Positions 43,681 through 51,741 of a DNA stretch of 64,000 bases are shown here, in pieces (positions within the stretch are counted from its first letter, which is position 1; the number at the start of each line of letters is the position of its first letter). The stretch is from Paenibacillus thermotolerans (GTDB lineage: Bacteria; Bacillota; Bacilli; Paenibacillales; YIM-B00363): NCBI RefSeq assembly GCF_028745515.1, contig NZ_JAQZSG010000003.1, forward strand, positions 186,001 to 250,000. Direction: 5' to 3'. The notes beneath the pieces were generated by a model, which saw only the letters and a list, made by a program, of their open reading frames with translations, made no database searches and was not told where the DNA came from. Both the position numbers and the translations under genes were made by a program.

Positions 43681-43776
43681 TCAAGCACTGTCGTTAGCGT
43701 CCAGCTTGATTTTTCCTTCTTCCAGCCAGTTCATCGCTGCGCGAAAGTTGGCGAACATGCTGTTTTCCATAGGCAT
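43681..43776 (-). CDS. 31-residue ORF, possible remnant of a dehydrogenase C-terminus
   Basis: ATG at 43774-43776 with GGAGGGGAG seven bases upstream; it encodes MPMENSMFANFRAAMNWLEEGKIK and a few more residues. The FRAAMNWLEEGKI part resembles the final helix of zinc-type alcohol or sorbitol dehydrogenases. It could be a decayed gene end, or a genuine small protein between the ASRT and esterase genes. The ribosome site is good, so translation is plausible. Confidence 0.4.
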   Translation of the reverse strand: MPMENSMFANFRAAMNWLEEGKIKLDANDSA

Positions 43777-43791
43777 AGCGGCTCCCCTCCG

Positions 43792-44160
43792 TCACTTCAG
43801 CGGATAGGCGATCACCGACATCAACGCGTTCTCCGCCTGCGTCGTATCCAGCCTGCTGTACTGCACGATCACCGGGATATCGCTTTCCACCTCAATCGCG
43901 TAAGGCACACCGGCCGGAATGCCTGTTCCGTTGCTGGAAAGCGAGCTCGTGCGAATGTGCTTCGTGCGCCTGCCGGGAACGACGTATTGAATGTTTTCCA
44001 GCGGGTCGCGGTCCTCAAAATAAATCGTAAACCGAAGCAGCGCTTCTTCATGCGAACAATTCAGCACGCAGACCGACTCATGGCTCTCCATCGAGCCGGA
44101 GCTTGTCGGCGGGATGTACCCGTCCGGAATAAACCAAATCTTTTCCCCGATTTTTTTCAT
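43792..44160 (-). CDS. Sensory rhodopsin transducer (ASRT) family protein
   Basis: 122 aa, matching the PF07100 fold first seen in the Anabaena sensory rhodopsin transducer. Conserved stretches are KIWFIPDGYIPP, HESVCVLNCSHEEALLRFTIYFEDRDP, VPGRRTKHIR, and PVIVQYSRLDTTQAENALMSVIAYP. The fold is a small beta-sandwich tetramer proposed to bind carbohydrate or DNA. No rhodopsin gene is near; in Firmicutes the family tends to lie with sugar genes, as here between a sugar isomerase (22 bases upstream) and the esterase. I infer a sugar-related role, such as mutarotation or sensing, with low certainty. Confidence 0.88.
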   Translation of the reverse strand: MKKIGEKIWFIPDGYIPPTSSGSMESHESVCVLNCSHEEALLRFTIYFEDRDPLENIQYVVPGRRTKHIRTSSLSSNGTGIPAGVPYAIEVESDIPVIVQYSRLDTTQAENALMSVIAYPLK

Positions 44161-44182
44161 TTCCTAGCCCTCCCGTTTCATC

Positions 44183-44944
44183 TCAAATATATGTCAACAA
44201 GTTTTGATAACTGATTTCCAAGCTCTCGAACGGATCGCGAAGCGACGTGTCCTGCTCGACCACGTACCATTTGACGCCACATTCCCGGCAGGCGCGGATA
44301 ATCGCGTTCCAATCGAGATTTCCTTCTCCGATTTCCGCAAATATTTGCTTGTTGTCGACAATCGCCATATCCTTCAAATGAACGACGCCCATTCGGCCCG
44401 TCACCTTGCGGATCCAATCGACCGGATTCGCTCCGCCGGCTTGAACCCAGTACGTGTCCAGCTCGAAATGAAACGCATGCGGATCGCTTTCCGCAAACAA
44501 AATGTCCATTCCCGTTTGCCCGTTAAACTTTTCGAATTCGAAATGGTGGTTGTGATAAATAAAACGCATCCCTTGATCGGCAACGGCCCGCGCAATTTCC
44601 GAAGCCTCCTTCGCAAACGCCCGGTATCCATCCCCGCTGCCGCGGTATTCGCTCGGTATTCCTCCTATTCCGATGTACCGGTTTCCATACATCCGGTTTT
44701 CGGCCAGCACGCCGTCCAAATCATGCTTCAACCGGTCATAGCCCGTGTGGATGGCGCAGATCGACAATCCGTTATCGTCGCAAAGCTGCTTTACTCTTTC
44801 GGGCTCGATCGGCCCGATGCCGGAAAGCTGCACCGCGGCGTATCCGATCGATTTGATTTTCCGCAAGCTGCTTTCCAATTCCTGCTCCGTTTGACAAAAA
44901 TCTCTGACCGTGTACAGCTGAGCCGCAATTTTCGTTTTGTCCAT
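44183..44944 (-). CDS. Sugar phosphate isomerase/epimerase family TIM-barrel protein
   Basis: 253 aa from the ATG at 44942-44944, with GGGGAG six bases upstream; the longer frame from 44992 overlaps the preceding gene. It is an AP-endonuclease-2/xylose-isomerase-like barrel. Metal and substrate residues are recognisable in YHNHHFEFEKF, HFELDTYWVQAGG, VVHLKDM, and GEGNLDW near the C-terminus. Members interconvert ketoses and aldoses or epimerise sugars and inositols. The protein is cytoplasmic. It sits between the GH99-like gene and the ASRT gene, in the accessory set beside module 3, so it probably acts on a product of that importer. Confidence 0.92.
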   Translation of the reverse strand: MDKTKIAAQLYTVRDFCQTEQELESSLRKIKSIGYAAVQLSGIGPIEPERVKQLCDDNGLSICAIHTGYDRLKHDLDGVLAENRMYGNRYIGIGGIPSEYRGSGDGYRAFAKEASEIARAVADQGMRFIYHNHHFEFEKFNGQTGMDILFAESDPHAFHFELDTYWVQAGGANPVDWIRKVTGRMGVVHLKDMAIVDNKQIFAEIGEGNLDWNAIIRACRECGVKWYVVEQDTSLRDPFESLEISYQNLLTYI

Positions 44945-44981
44945 TGTGATCTCCCCGCTTCCCGCTCCCAAATTAAAAATC

Positions 44982-46676
44982 TCATTCCGCATACAAAAAA
45001 CTCAACCTGCCGTCCGGCGCCGTATCGCCGTTTATGTACAAATCCATCATATCCCCTTCGCTTTGCATATTGTCAATCCATTTGAATTCGAAGCGAAGCG
45101 GGCTTCCTTCCGGCAGGCAGAGCAGTTCTCTGTTGACGGCCAGCTGTAGCTCGTTGCCGGAAACGGCGTAGCGGGCCGTCCCCTTACGCACCCAATTCCA
45201 GCCTGCGTCGCTGTATTCTACAGCTGTCGTCGTTTCGTCGAGCACGTTCCGGTTGACGATGAAGCTGAAGCCGTTCCAGCCTTGATTCGCGCCGCCGGAT
45301 ACGTTAATAAGCAGCATCATCCAATGCTTTCCGGTGCGCGGGCTGACCGGTTCGACGGTGCGGGCGTAAAAATACAGAAACTCGTCGTCATGCGCAACCT
45401 TCAGCGTCTCAAAATCGTTTCGGCCCGTCTCATTGATATATACAACATCTCCGTACCCGCTATGATGCCTGGGCTTCGTGTCTCCGGCAAAATCTTTATA
45501 AACCGCCGAAACGTCCGCCCACCCGCTGAAATCGCCGCCGATCGCCATCGTTTTCTTCCCTCCGCGCGCCGGCGGCCCCAACCCTTTGAATTTGCGGATA
45601 TAACCGATCATTTGCATGTAGTAGCTGTCGTTATAACCGCCCTTCATCATTTCGATGTCCCGCGAAAAGTGCAGCGTCGCTTGATCGACAAACAAAATCG
45701 GACGCTCCGGCGCTCCCTTCAGCCGCATGGCGATCCATTCGTTCCAGCCTGTAATAAACACGATGCTCGGATCCTCCTTCAGCGCGAACTCCCATTGCTC
45801 GGCTATGTTATAGCCCATATAAGCCGCGCCCGGACGGTCGTCGTTGCTGCCGTCATGATAGCTCCTGCCCCAATTGTCCCCGAAGCCGTAGAAAGGCGTA
45901 TCGCTCATCGAACACGTCGGGTGCTGCGCCACGGCTACGCTGATCACCTCCTTCTCGCCTTCGTCGTTATAGTACACCCGCTGCGGACGGACAAATTCGA
46001 TCCACGGAAACCCGTTCGTCTTCTGTTCGTCGAACGGCCATTGGTTAAGACGGAAGGTGAAAAATTCCCGTATTTCCTCGCTGCATTCCTCCGGATCGCC
46101 GATCATGAGCGGTTTTCCCTTCCAATGAAACCACAGCTCGCGGTAACGGCCCGGTTTATATAGGTCGTCGTAAAGCTTGGTTACGGTTTCCCCGGATCGG
46201 GTATTCGTGTAAAACACGATTTTCGGAACGTTGAAGCCTTGGCTCCTGACTTCATCCATTACGGCAAACAATGTGTCGTATACGTTCTTGTACGTTACCG
46301 CATTCGTCGTATCGAAGACGAGAAAATCGATCCCGGCGTTCGTCAGCAGCTGCACGTGCCTGCGCAGAACCCACGCATCGTTGTTCAAATAATAGCCGTA
46401 AAGCGGTTCTCCCCAAAAATGAAACGCGTTCGGCGGTCCCCAAAGCGGGTGGTCCGGGTCAAAGACAGCCTCGGGAGCCTGCTCCAAAATGTTCGTGTTG
46501 TCGTATGGGCCGTCCGTCCCGTGCTGGCCCAGCCATAAAAAATAAAAAATGCCAACAAAACTGTCCCGCCGCGGTTCGCTTACCTCCCCGTATGCCGGAA
46601 GCGCTCTTCCGTATTCGTCCGCCCCCGCGAGCAGCACGTCCGTTACCGCAGACTCGCCATTTCGATGGTGTACCAT
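44982..46676 (-). CDS. GH99-like glycoside hydrolase candidate with C-terminal CBM9-like domain
   Basis: 564 aa from the ATG at 46674-46676; earlier in-frame starts lie within a terminator hairpin, so I reject the longer frame. The N-terminal ~350 residues look like a GH99/GH71/WbsX-type barrel: SFVGIFYFLWLGQHG, the GIDFLVFDTTNA strand, and FITGWNEWIAMRLK with Glu near 313, in the place of the GH99 catalytic pair. The C-terminal ~190 residues resemble a CBM9-like sandwich (ETLKVAHDDEFLYFYARTVEP, GWNGFSFIVNR). No signal peptide is visible, so it would be cytoplasmic, unusual for an endo-mannosidase-type enzyme. The exact activity is unknown. Confidence 0.7.
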   Translation of the reverse strand: MVHHRNGESAVTDVLLAGADEYGRALPAYGEVSEPRRDSFVGIFYFLWLGQHGTDGPYDNTNILEQAPEAVFDPDHPLWGPPNAFHFWGEPLYGYYLNNDAWVLRRHVQLLTNAGIDFLVFDTTNAVTYKNVYDTLFAVMDEVRSQGFNVPKIVFYTNTRSGETVTKLYDDLYKPGRYRELWFHWKGKPLMIGDPEECSEEIREFFTFRLNQWPFDEQKTNGFPWIEFVRPQRVYYNDEGEKEVISVAVAQHPTCSMSDTPFYGFGDNWGRSYHDGSNDDRPGAAYMGYNIAEQWEFALKEDPSIVFITGWNEWIAMRLKGAPERPILFVDQATLHFSRDIEMMKGGYNDSYYMQMIGYIRKFKGLGPPARGGKKTMAIGGDFSGWADVSAVYKDFAGDTKPRHHSGYGDVVYINETGRNDFETLKVAHDDEFLYFYARTVEPVSPRTGKHWMMLLINVSGGANQGWNGFSFIVNRNVLDETTTAVEYSDAGWNWVRKGTARYAVSGNELQLAVNRELLCLPEGSPLRFEFKWIDNMQSEGDMMDLYINGDTAPDGRLSFLYAE

Positions 46677-46712
46677 TGCAGCAAACACGCTCCTTTCCGC
46701 CGATGATGGAAA

Positions 46713-46743
46713 CAAACCCAGCACGAAAGCGGTACTGGGTTTG
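46713..46743 (-). terminator. Terminator after the 1348-residue secreted protein
   Basis: A 9-bp stem CAAACCCAG / CTGGGTTTG, extended by an AC/GT pair beyond one mismatch, is followed on the minus strand by TTTCC. It lies 24 bases after the stop at 46767. It rules out start codons of the next gene located inside it. Confidence 0.75.
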
Positions 46744-46766
46744 TCTCCTGATCTTTACATGACGTA

Positions 46767-49700
46767 TTAATAATGAATTTTCACTTCATCGTTGCCCGAA
46801 TGCGGGATTTTAAGAATGAGATAACCTTGATCCGCGTTGTAGCTCCAGCCGGCTGCCGCATCGTTCAGCGTATCGCTCGGCGGCAGATTCGAATCGTTCA
46901 CTGTAACTTTTCGCGGCTGCTCGCGCCGGGCGACAAGTACATACGTCGTCTCTCCCGCCGGATACGCCAGACGGAACGAAACGAGATGCCGCGTATCGGC
47001 CGGCGACGTATTCGTCACCTTCGAAAGCGACGTCACGCTCGCTGCTTTGCAAGGCGACTCGCTCGTTGCCGAGCTCGGGCAGCCTTTAATTACGGTCGTC
47101 TCGATATCCGGGTTCGGGCCTTTACCTTCAACGAAACGCTGCATAAAGACCGTCTTGACGATTTCTTCCGGGTTTAGCATCACCGTATCCGAACGGCTGT
47201 TGGAAATCAATTTCCGATTATCCGGGTAGCCGCCTCTCCACGGTTCGTCATCTTCGGAAGCTTGCTGGATTTCGGCACTTGCCAATATGCCGTCACCCAG
47301 TTGCTTCCATGGCCCGGCGCTGTCGTATCTCGCCAGCTCGAGCAGCTCATAAGCGTATACGAGCCCGTTCCATTGCACCGGCACGGCGAACCACGGGTTA
47401 ATGTAAGCGGAAGCGCCGAAAATCGGGATCGTTCCGTATTTCATCACCGGGCGGTCGTCGACTCCCCACGTGTATACGAACGGCATTCCCGCCTGCGCCC
47501 AAAACGCCGCTTTTTCGATGTAGCTCTCGTCGCCCGTAATCTTGTACGCTTGCACGTAAGCGCCTACCGCATGGCCCGCCGCGAGAATGTCCGGCGTGTG
47601 CAGCGGAACTTCCCAAGGCTGGCTGGAACGAGGGACGCTGCCCATCGCTTCGAATGCGGCAAGCCCCTTAAAGCCTGCAACCTCCGCTTCTTTGCTGCCC
47701 GTCATGAGCGCATATTTCAGCAGCTGTTTGGCGTTAAGCGCCGTTTGTCCGACGAGCGGCGCACCTTTCTCGCCGAGCGGCGGATCGTATCGAATGGCTT
47801 CCTCGTACAGCCATGCGCCCGATGCGGCTTGCGCATTCATAATCCCCGTCATTTGTTCCGTCAATCCGGCCAGCGCCTCCGTCATATATCCGACATGAAA
47901 GGCTGCCTGATATTGCGGAATGTGCAAATCCGGCTTGCCGAGCTGCTTCTTGTCCTGCATTGCGGACAGAGCTTCCGAGAGCACTTGCTCCGCTTCGGCC
48001 TTGCGCGTCGGATCCGCCATGGCGAGCAGCTTCAGGTTTGCCATATCCGAAGGAAATTGATTTGTCCCCCACGACGGAATATTGACGTGACGCCAGCCCT
48101 TCGTGGCGGCATCCCAATAGGTGCGTAAATAAGCGTCCAGTCCGAGATCCACCCGCTTCTCGAAGGAATGAACCTCGGGCACCTCCGGAAGCGGCACTTC
48201 CTTAATATACAAGCTTACGGCTTCCGCAACGGATGAGGCTTCTGCGGTCGTTATGCCCGCTTCAAGCCCGATCGATTGTCCGGCCGCCAGCGAATAAGCC
48301 GTGTGCGCGAGCTCACTGTTTTCTTTCACCCAAGTCGGCACGCTTAATGCGGATATACCCATGACATGGTTGTTCTGCCCTTCCGCCCAGTTCGGCGAAG
48401 CGAATTTGGCCGCCGGCAGTTCATTCACTCCGTCCCACTTTTGATGCGGGTCCCAGCTGAGGCTGATCAAATGTCCGCCTTGCCTTACTGCCATGAGCGG
48501 AACGGTTATTTTGTACGGATGCGGCACAAGGCGCAAGTGGTCGGGAGTCGTAACGTCAAGCTTGCTGGAAGAAACCTCATCTCCAACTAACCACTCCAAG
48601 CCGGGGAACAACGCTTCGTCCTTCGCGCTGCCGAAGCTTCCCTCCCCGACGGTCAGAACGGGGCCGGTCATATTCAGCAGCTCGGCGGCGCTGTCGGATT
48701 GCACGTTTTGCTTCGTCTTGACTTGCTTCGCTCCGTCTTCCAACGAAAAATCAAAGTCATACGTCCATTGTCTGCCGGCTGAATCGACGGTCGCGCCATG
48801 GAACGCTAACGAGGCTTCTCCGTCTCCTGTATGTGCGGCGGCCGCGGAAGGATAGAAGGAAACCGTTTCGATCGCATTGTCCGGAGACCTGACGACGGAC
48901 GAAGCGAACGGCTGAACGGTTGCCATCAGCTGCCAGCCTTGTGAAGCGTCGTCCCAAGTAAAGATTTGATATTGACCGTAGCCGAAAGCGGATTTCGGCG
49001 ATACGACGCGAGTTTGGCCGTTTTCAAGCACTGCATCTCCGGTCGCCGGATCTACGGAAGCGACGGCGTTCTGCGGCTTCGATGGCGGCAGGGCGGCGGA
49101 AGCTTCCTTAAGGACAGGGAGCGCAACGGAACGGCTCATGGCATAGCCGGCCGTTTGCAGCCGTACCTCAGCCGAAGATGGGCTTTCGGACGTCGCTCTT
49201 ACTTTCCAAGTTACGTTCGCTTTTTGTCCCGGATGCAAATCGGTGAGGTCCGCTTGGGCACTTGCGTCAACCACTTCAAGACCTTCGGACAGCACCAGCT
49301 CGGCCCGAGGCTCGAAGAACGCTTTCCCGCCGGTATTTGCAATTTCGACGGAAAGCTCGGCTTCCTCCCCGGCATGCAGTGCAGGCTTGGAGCGCTTAAT
49401 ATTGAGGTCTGCGGCAACCGGAGAGGAAATGAAGCCGACCTCGTCTAGCGCCCAGATCGCATTCGTTCGGTCTCCGCCTTCCAAGTCCATGCGGAGCTTC
49501 GTAATTTTCCCTTTCCACTCCGGATGATCGCCGACCGAAACCGTGTATTCGTGCATATTTCCGTCCGCCGTAATGACGAAGTCGAACCTTCTTGCCTCCG
49601 CATAATACGGCGCCTGCTCCGTCCCGAAGAAAACGGAGACATAGCTGCCTGCCGTCGCGCTCATGCGTACGGTTAACGTTTTGTCCCGCTCGCCGATTAC

Positions 49701-50813
49701 ACCCTCGACATTATCGTTGCCCAAGTGGGGGTCGCCGCCCGTAACTCGAGCGCTCATCACTCCGCCGGCCACTTTGAAATCGGCCAAGTTATGAATCGGG
49801 ATCCATCCTTGCGCGTTTCCGTCCGTATTCCATTGATAGTTTGGTAGAGCGACGCTCTGGAAACGGATAAAGTCGGTTTCCCACACAGTGCCCTCATTGG
49901 CGGAATCCAGCGTTAGGCTCAGCTGCCCGATCGTTCCTTCCCAAAGCGGGTGCTCCCACAGCTGTATCGTATATTCATGGAACGCTCCGTCGGAGACGAC
50001 CGGGACGATCAGCTGTTTATCCTCCGAAAACTCCGAAGACGTATCCGTGGTGAAGCCCACCTTAATGGATTGTGCTTGACCGCCATCAATACGGGTACGT
50101 ATTTTCATTTCGCCGATCGTTTCGGACGTCTGACCGACCGGCCCGGAAACCATAGTCATAGCACCCGTGCCGTATACCGAAGCGCTGACGCTGGCAGCTC
50201 CGGCTTGCAGCTCGGATAAACCGCTTTCAGAACTCCAGCCGTTCGTGGAATTATTAAATTCGTAACTGAACACCGAATAATCACCGATCTTTATGTAGTC
50301 GATACTTACCTCCGCCGGAACGCTTTCGGCCGGCTCCAAGTCGAGTCTCAAGTTTTGCACGGTGCCCTTCCAGTTTGCGTGCCCCCCCGCTTTGATCGAA
50401 TACTCGTGGTATTCGCCGTCGGCCACAATCGGAATGACAAGCCGTTTCGCCTGCGACAAGCCCGGATATACGTCCGTATCAAAATATACGGCGACCGAAG
50501 TCCCGTTATTCGACTTCATGCGGATCGTAACCGCCTGTTCCGTCGTCGTCGTCAAGCCGAGCGGTCTAGGGGCGTACCAAAACGGATCGATTCCGTTTAA
50601 TTTCAGCTGAAGCGCACCGCCTTCCACTTTGTAGCTTTCGACTCCGTTGCGGATGCCCATCCAGCCTTCCAAATTGCCGTCCTCGTTAAAATCGTACTGA
50701 ATAAAATCGGTACCTGCCGCTAGCGCCGGCGATTTCGTCGCCGGAATGCATGCGAACAACATCGCGCCGACGATTGCCCAAATTAGCTTCGTTCTCATTA
50801 CTGCAAGCTTCAT
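46767..50813 (-). CDS. Large secreted multidomain protein, putative glycan-active enzyme
   Basis: 1348 aa with a signal peptide (~1-33, ending SPALAAG). Three similar beta-sandwich domains follow at ~34-180, ~185-325 and ~330-465 (DGEYHEYSIKAGGHANWKGTVQNLRLDLEP; DGAFHEYTIQLWEHPLWEGTIGQLSLTLD; DGNMHEYTVSVGDHPEWKGKITKLRMDLEG), carbohydrate-binding-like. An NEW3/CARDB-like domain lies at ~470-560, a long beta region at ~575-880, and a helical region at ~890-1240 of the (alpha/alpha)-barrel type seen in several polysaccharide-degrading families. A beta tail ends it. I recognise no named enzyme family. GGGAGG lies nine bases before the ATG, and a terminator follows. It probably attacks the extracellular polymer whose fragments module 3 imports. 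Confidence 0.72.
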   Translation of the reverse strand: MKLAVMRTKLIWAIVGAMLFACIPATKSPALAAGTDFIQYDFNEDGNLEGWMGIRNGVESYKVEGGALQLKLNGIDPFWYAPRPLGLTTTTEQAVTIRMKSNNGTSVAVYFDTDVYPGLSQAKRLVIPIVADGEYHEYSIKAGGHANWKGTVQNLRLDLEPAESVPAEVSIDYIKIGDYSVFSYEFNNSTNGWSSESGLSELQAGAASVSASVYGTGAMTMVSGPVGQTSETIGEMKIRTRIDGGQAQSIKVGFTTDTSSEFSEDKQLIVPVVSDGAFHEYTIQLWEHPLWEGTIGQLSLTLDSANEGTVWETDFIRFQSVALPNYQWNTDGNAQGWIPIHNLADFKVAGGVMSARVTGGDPHLGNDNVEGVIGERDKTLTVRMSATAGSYVSVFFGTEQAPYYAEARRFDFVITADGNMHEYTVSVGDHPEWKGKITKLRMDLEGGDRTNAIWALDEVGFISSPVAADLNIKRSKPALHAGEEAELSVEIANTGGKAFFEPRAELVLSEGLEVVDASAQADLTDLHPGQKANVTWKVRATSESPSSAEVRLQTAGYAMSRSVALPVLKEASAALPPSKPQNAVASVDPATGDAVLENGQTRVVSPKSAFGYGQYQIFTWDDASQGWQLMATVQPFASSVVRSPDNAIETVSFYPSAAAAHTGDGEASLAFHGATVDSAGRQWTYDFDFSLEDGAKQVKTKQNVQSDSAAELLNMTGPVLTVGEGSFGSAKDEALFPGLEWLVGDEVSSSKLDVTTPDHLRLVPHPYKITVPLMAVRQGGHLISLSWDPHQKWDGVNELPAAKFASPNWAEGQNNHVMGISALSVPTWVKENSELAHTAYSLAAGQSIGLEAGITTAEASSVAEAVSLYIKEVPLPEVPEVHSFEKRVDLGLDAYLRTYWDAATKGWRHVNIPSWGTNQFPSDMANLKLLAMADPTRKAEAEQVLSEALSAMQDKKQLGKPDLHIPQYQAAFHVGYMTEALAGLTEQMTGIMNAQAASGAWLYEEAIRYDPPLGEKGAPLVGQTALNAKQLLKYALMTGSKEAEVAGFKGLAAFEAMGSVPRSSQPWEVPLHTPDILAAGHAVGAYVQAYKITGDESYIEKAAFWAQAGMPFVYTWGVDDRPVMKYGTIPIFGASAYINPWFAVPVQWNGLVYAYELLELARYDSAGPWKQLGDGILASAEIQQASEDDEPWRGGYPDNRKLISNSRSDTVMLNPEEIVKTVFMQRFVEGKGPNPDIETTVIKGCPSSATSESPCKAASVTSLSKVTNTSPADTRHLVSFRLAYPAGETTYVLVARREQPRKVTVNDSNLPPSDTLNDAAAGWSYNADQGYLILKIPHSGNDEVKIHY

Positions 50814-50931
50814 TCAAACCTTCCTCCCGTCATGGTTTTTAGATGCCGCATCATGATGACTGCTAAGCCGTCCTCTTCGTTATGAATCACCTCCTTTCAC
50901 CCGGAACGTTCGCCGGTATTCTCTAAAGTCG

Positions 50932-51702
50932 TCACACCTTCCTTGATCTCACATAGTCCGGATAATCGGTGATGATGCCGTCCACTCCTGCCTCGAGAAG
51001 CGGCCCGACCTCGCCCGGCGACCGCACCGTCCAAGCAAACGCCTTGAACCCGCACGAATGAATCCGGGAGACGCTCTCCTCCGAGACGAGAGGAATGCAC
51101 GGGTTCACGTAATTAGCGAACGCCGCGTATTCCGCAAGAAGCTCATCGGTTACGTCCTCCGGCCTTCCGACGAGGATGCCGACCGCCGCATCGGCGTCGG
51201 CCTCGCGGAAGCGCCGCATCGAATCGCGGTCGAACGATTGGACGATCATGCCGGGATGCTCCGGCTCCGGCATTCGAAGCGAATGAAGCTCCCTGGCAAG
51301 CTTCCGCTCGATTCCCGGATACAGCCACGGCATCTTGATTTCAATCAACGCCCCCATCCGTCCGCGGCACAGCTCCATCACGTCGCGGAGCAGCGGTATG
51401 CGCTCACCCGCATACTTCTCGGAGAACCAGCGCCCGGCATCAAGCGCCTGCAGCTCGGCAACCGTCAAATCTTTGATCAAGCCGGTGCCGTCCGTCGTCC
51501 GGTCGACCGTCTCGTCGTGAATGACGACGAGCTCCCCGTCCTTGGACAAATGCACGTCAAGCTCGATCCAATCGGCATTCATAGTAAGCGCCAGCTCGAA
51601 CGAGGCCATCGTATTTTCGGGAGCGTACCCCGCCGCCCCCCGGTGCGCGACATTAATCGCCTTTACGCCGCGCGCCGCTTCATTTCCCGTCTTCATGCCC
51701 AT
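50932..51702 (-). CDS. Glycerophosphodiester phosphodiesterase family protein
   Basis: 256 aa from the ATG at 51700-51702, with AGGAG seven bases upstream; an ATG at 51717 is less well placed. GDPD signature residues are present: AHRGAAGYAPENT, IELDVHLSKDGELVVIHDETVDRTTDGTG, IEIKMPWLYP and IITDYPDYV. The TIM barrel is complete, metal-dependent and cytoplasmic. It diverges clearly from the first GDPD (4895-5632), so the two are not a recent duplication. It lies 39 bases behind the metallo-beta-lactamase-fold gene and about 120 bases before the secreted protein. It may release glycerol phosphate from a decorated glycan taken up by module 3. Confidence 0.92.
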   Translation of the reverse strand: MGMKTGNEAARGVKAINVAHRGAAGYAPENTMASFELALTMNADWIELDVHLSKDGELVVIHDETVDRTTDGTGLIKDLTVAELQALDAGRWFSEKYAGERIPLLRDVMELCRGRMGALIEIKMPWLYPGIERKLARELHSLRMPEPEHPGMIVQSFDRDSMRRFREADADAAVGILVGRPEDVTDELLAEYAAFANYVNPCIPLVSEESVSRIHSCGFKAFAWTVRSPGEVGPLLEAGVDGIITDYPDYVRSRKV

Positions 51703-51741
51703 GATCCCACTCCTCATCTTTTGAAAGCTTCTGCACGACGT

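Noticed and set aside
46677-46724. Upstream start for the GH99-like gene
   Set aside because: It lies in the terminator hairpin of the preceding gene.
50814-50931. 26-codon GTG frame preceding the 1348-residue gene, next to an AAAGGAGGTGATTC sequence
   Set aside because: Its GTG is part of the ribosome-site sequence itself, so spacing is impossible, and the peptide resembles nothing.
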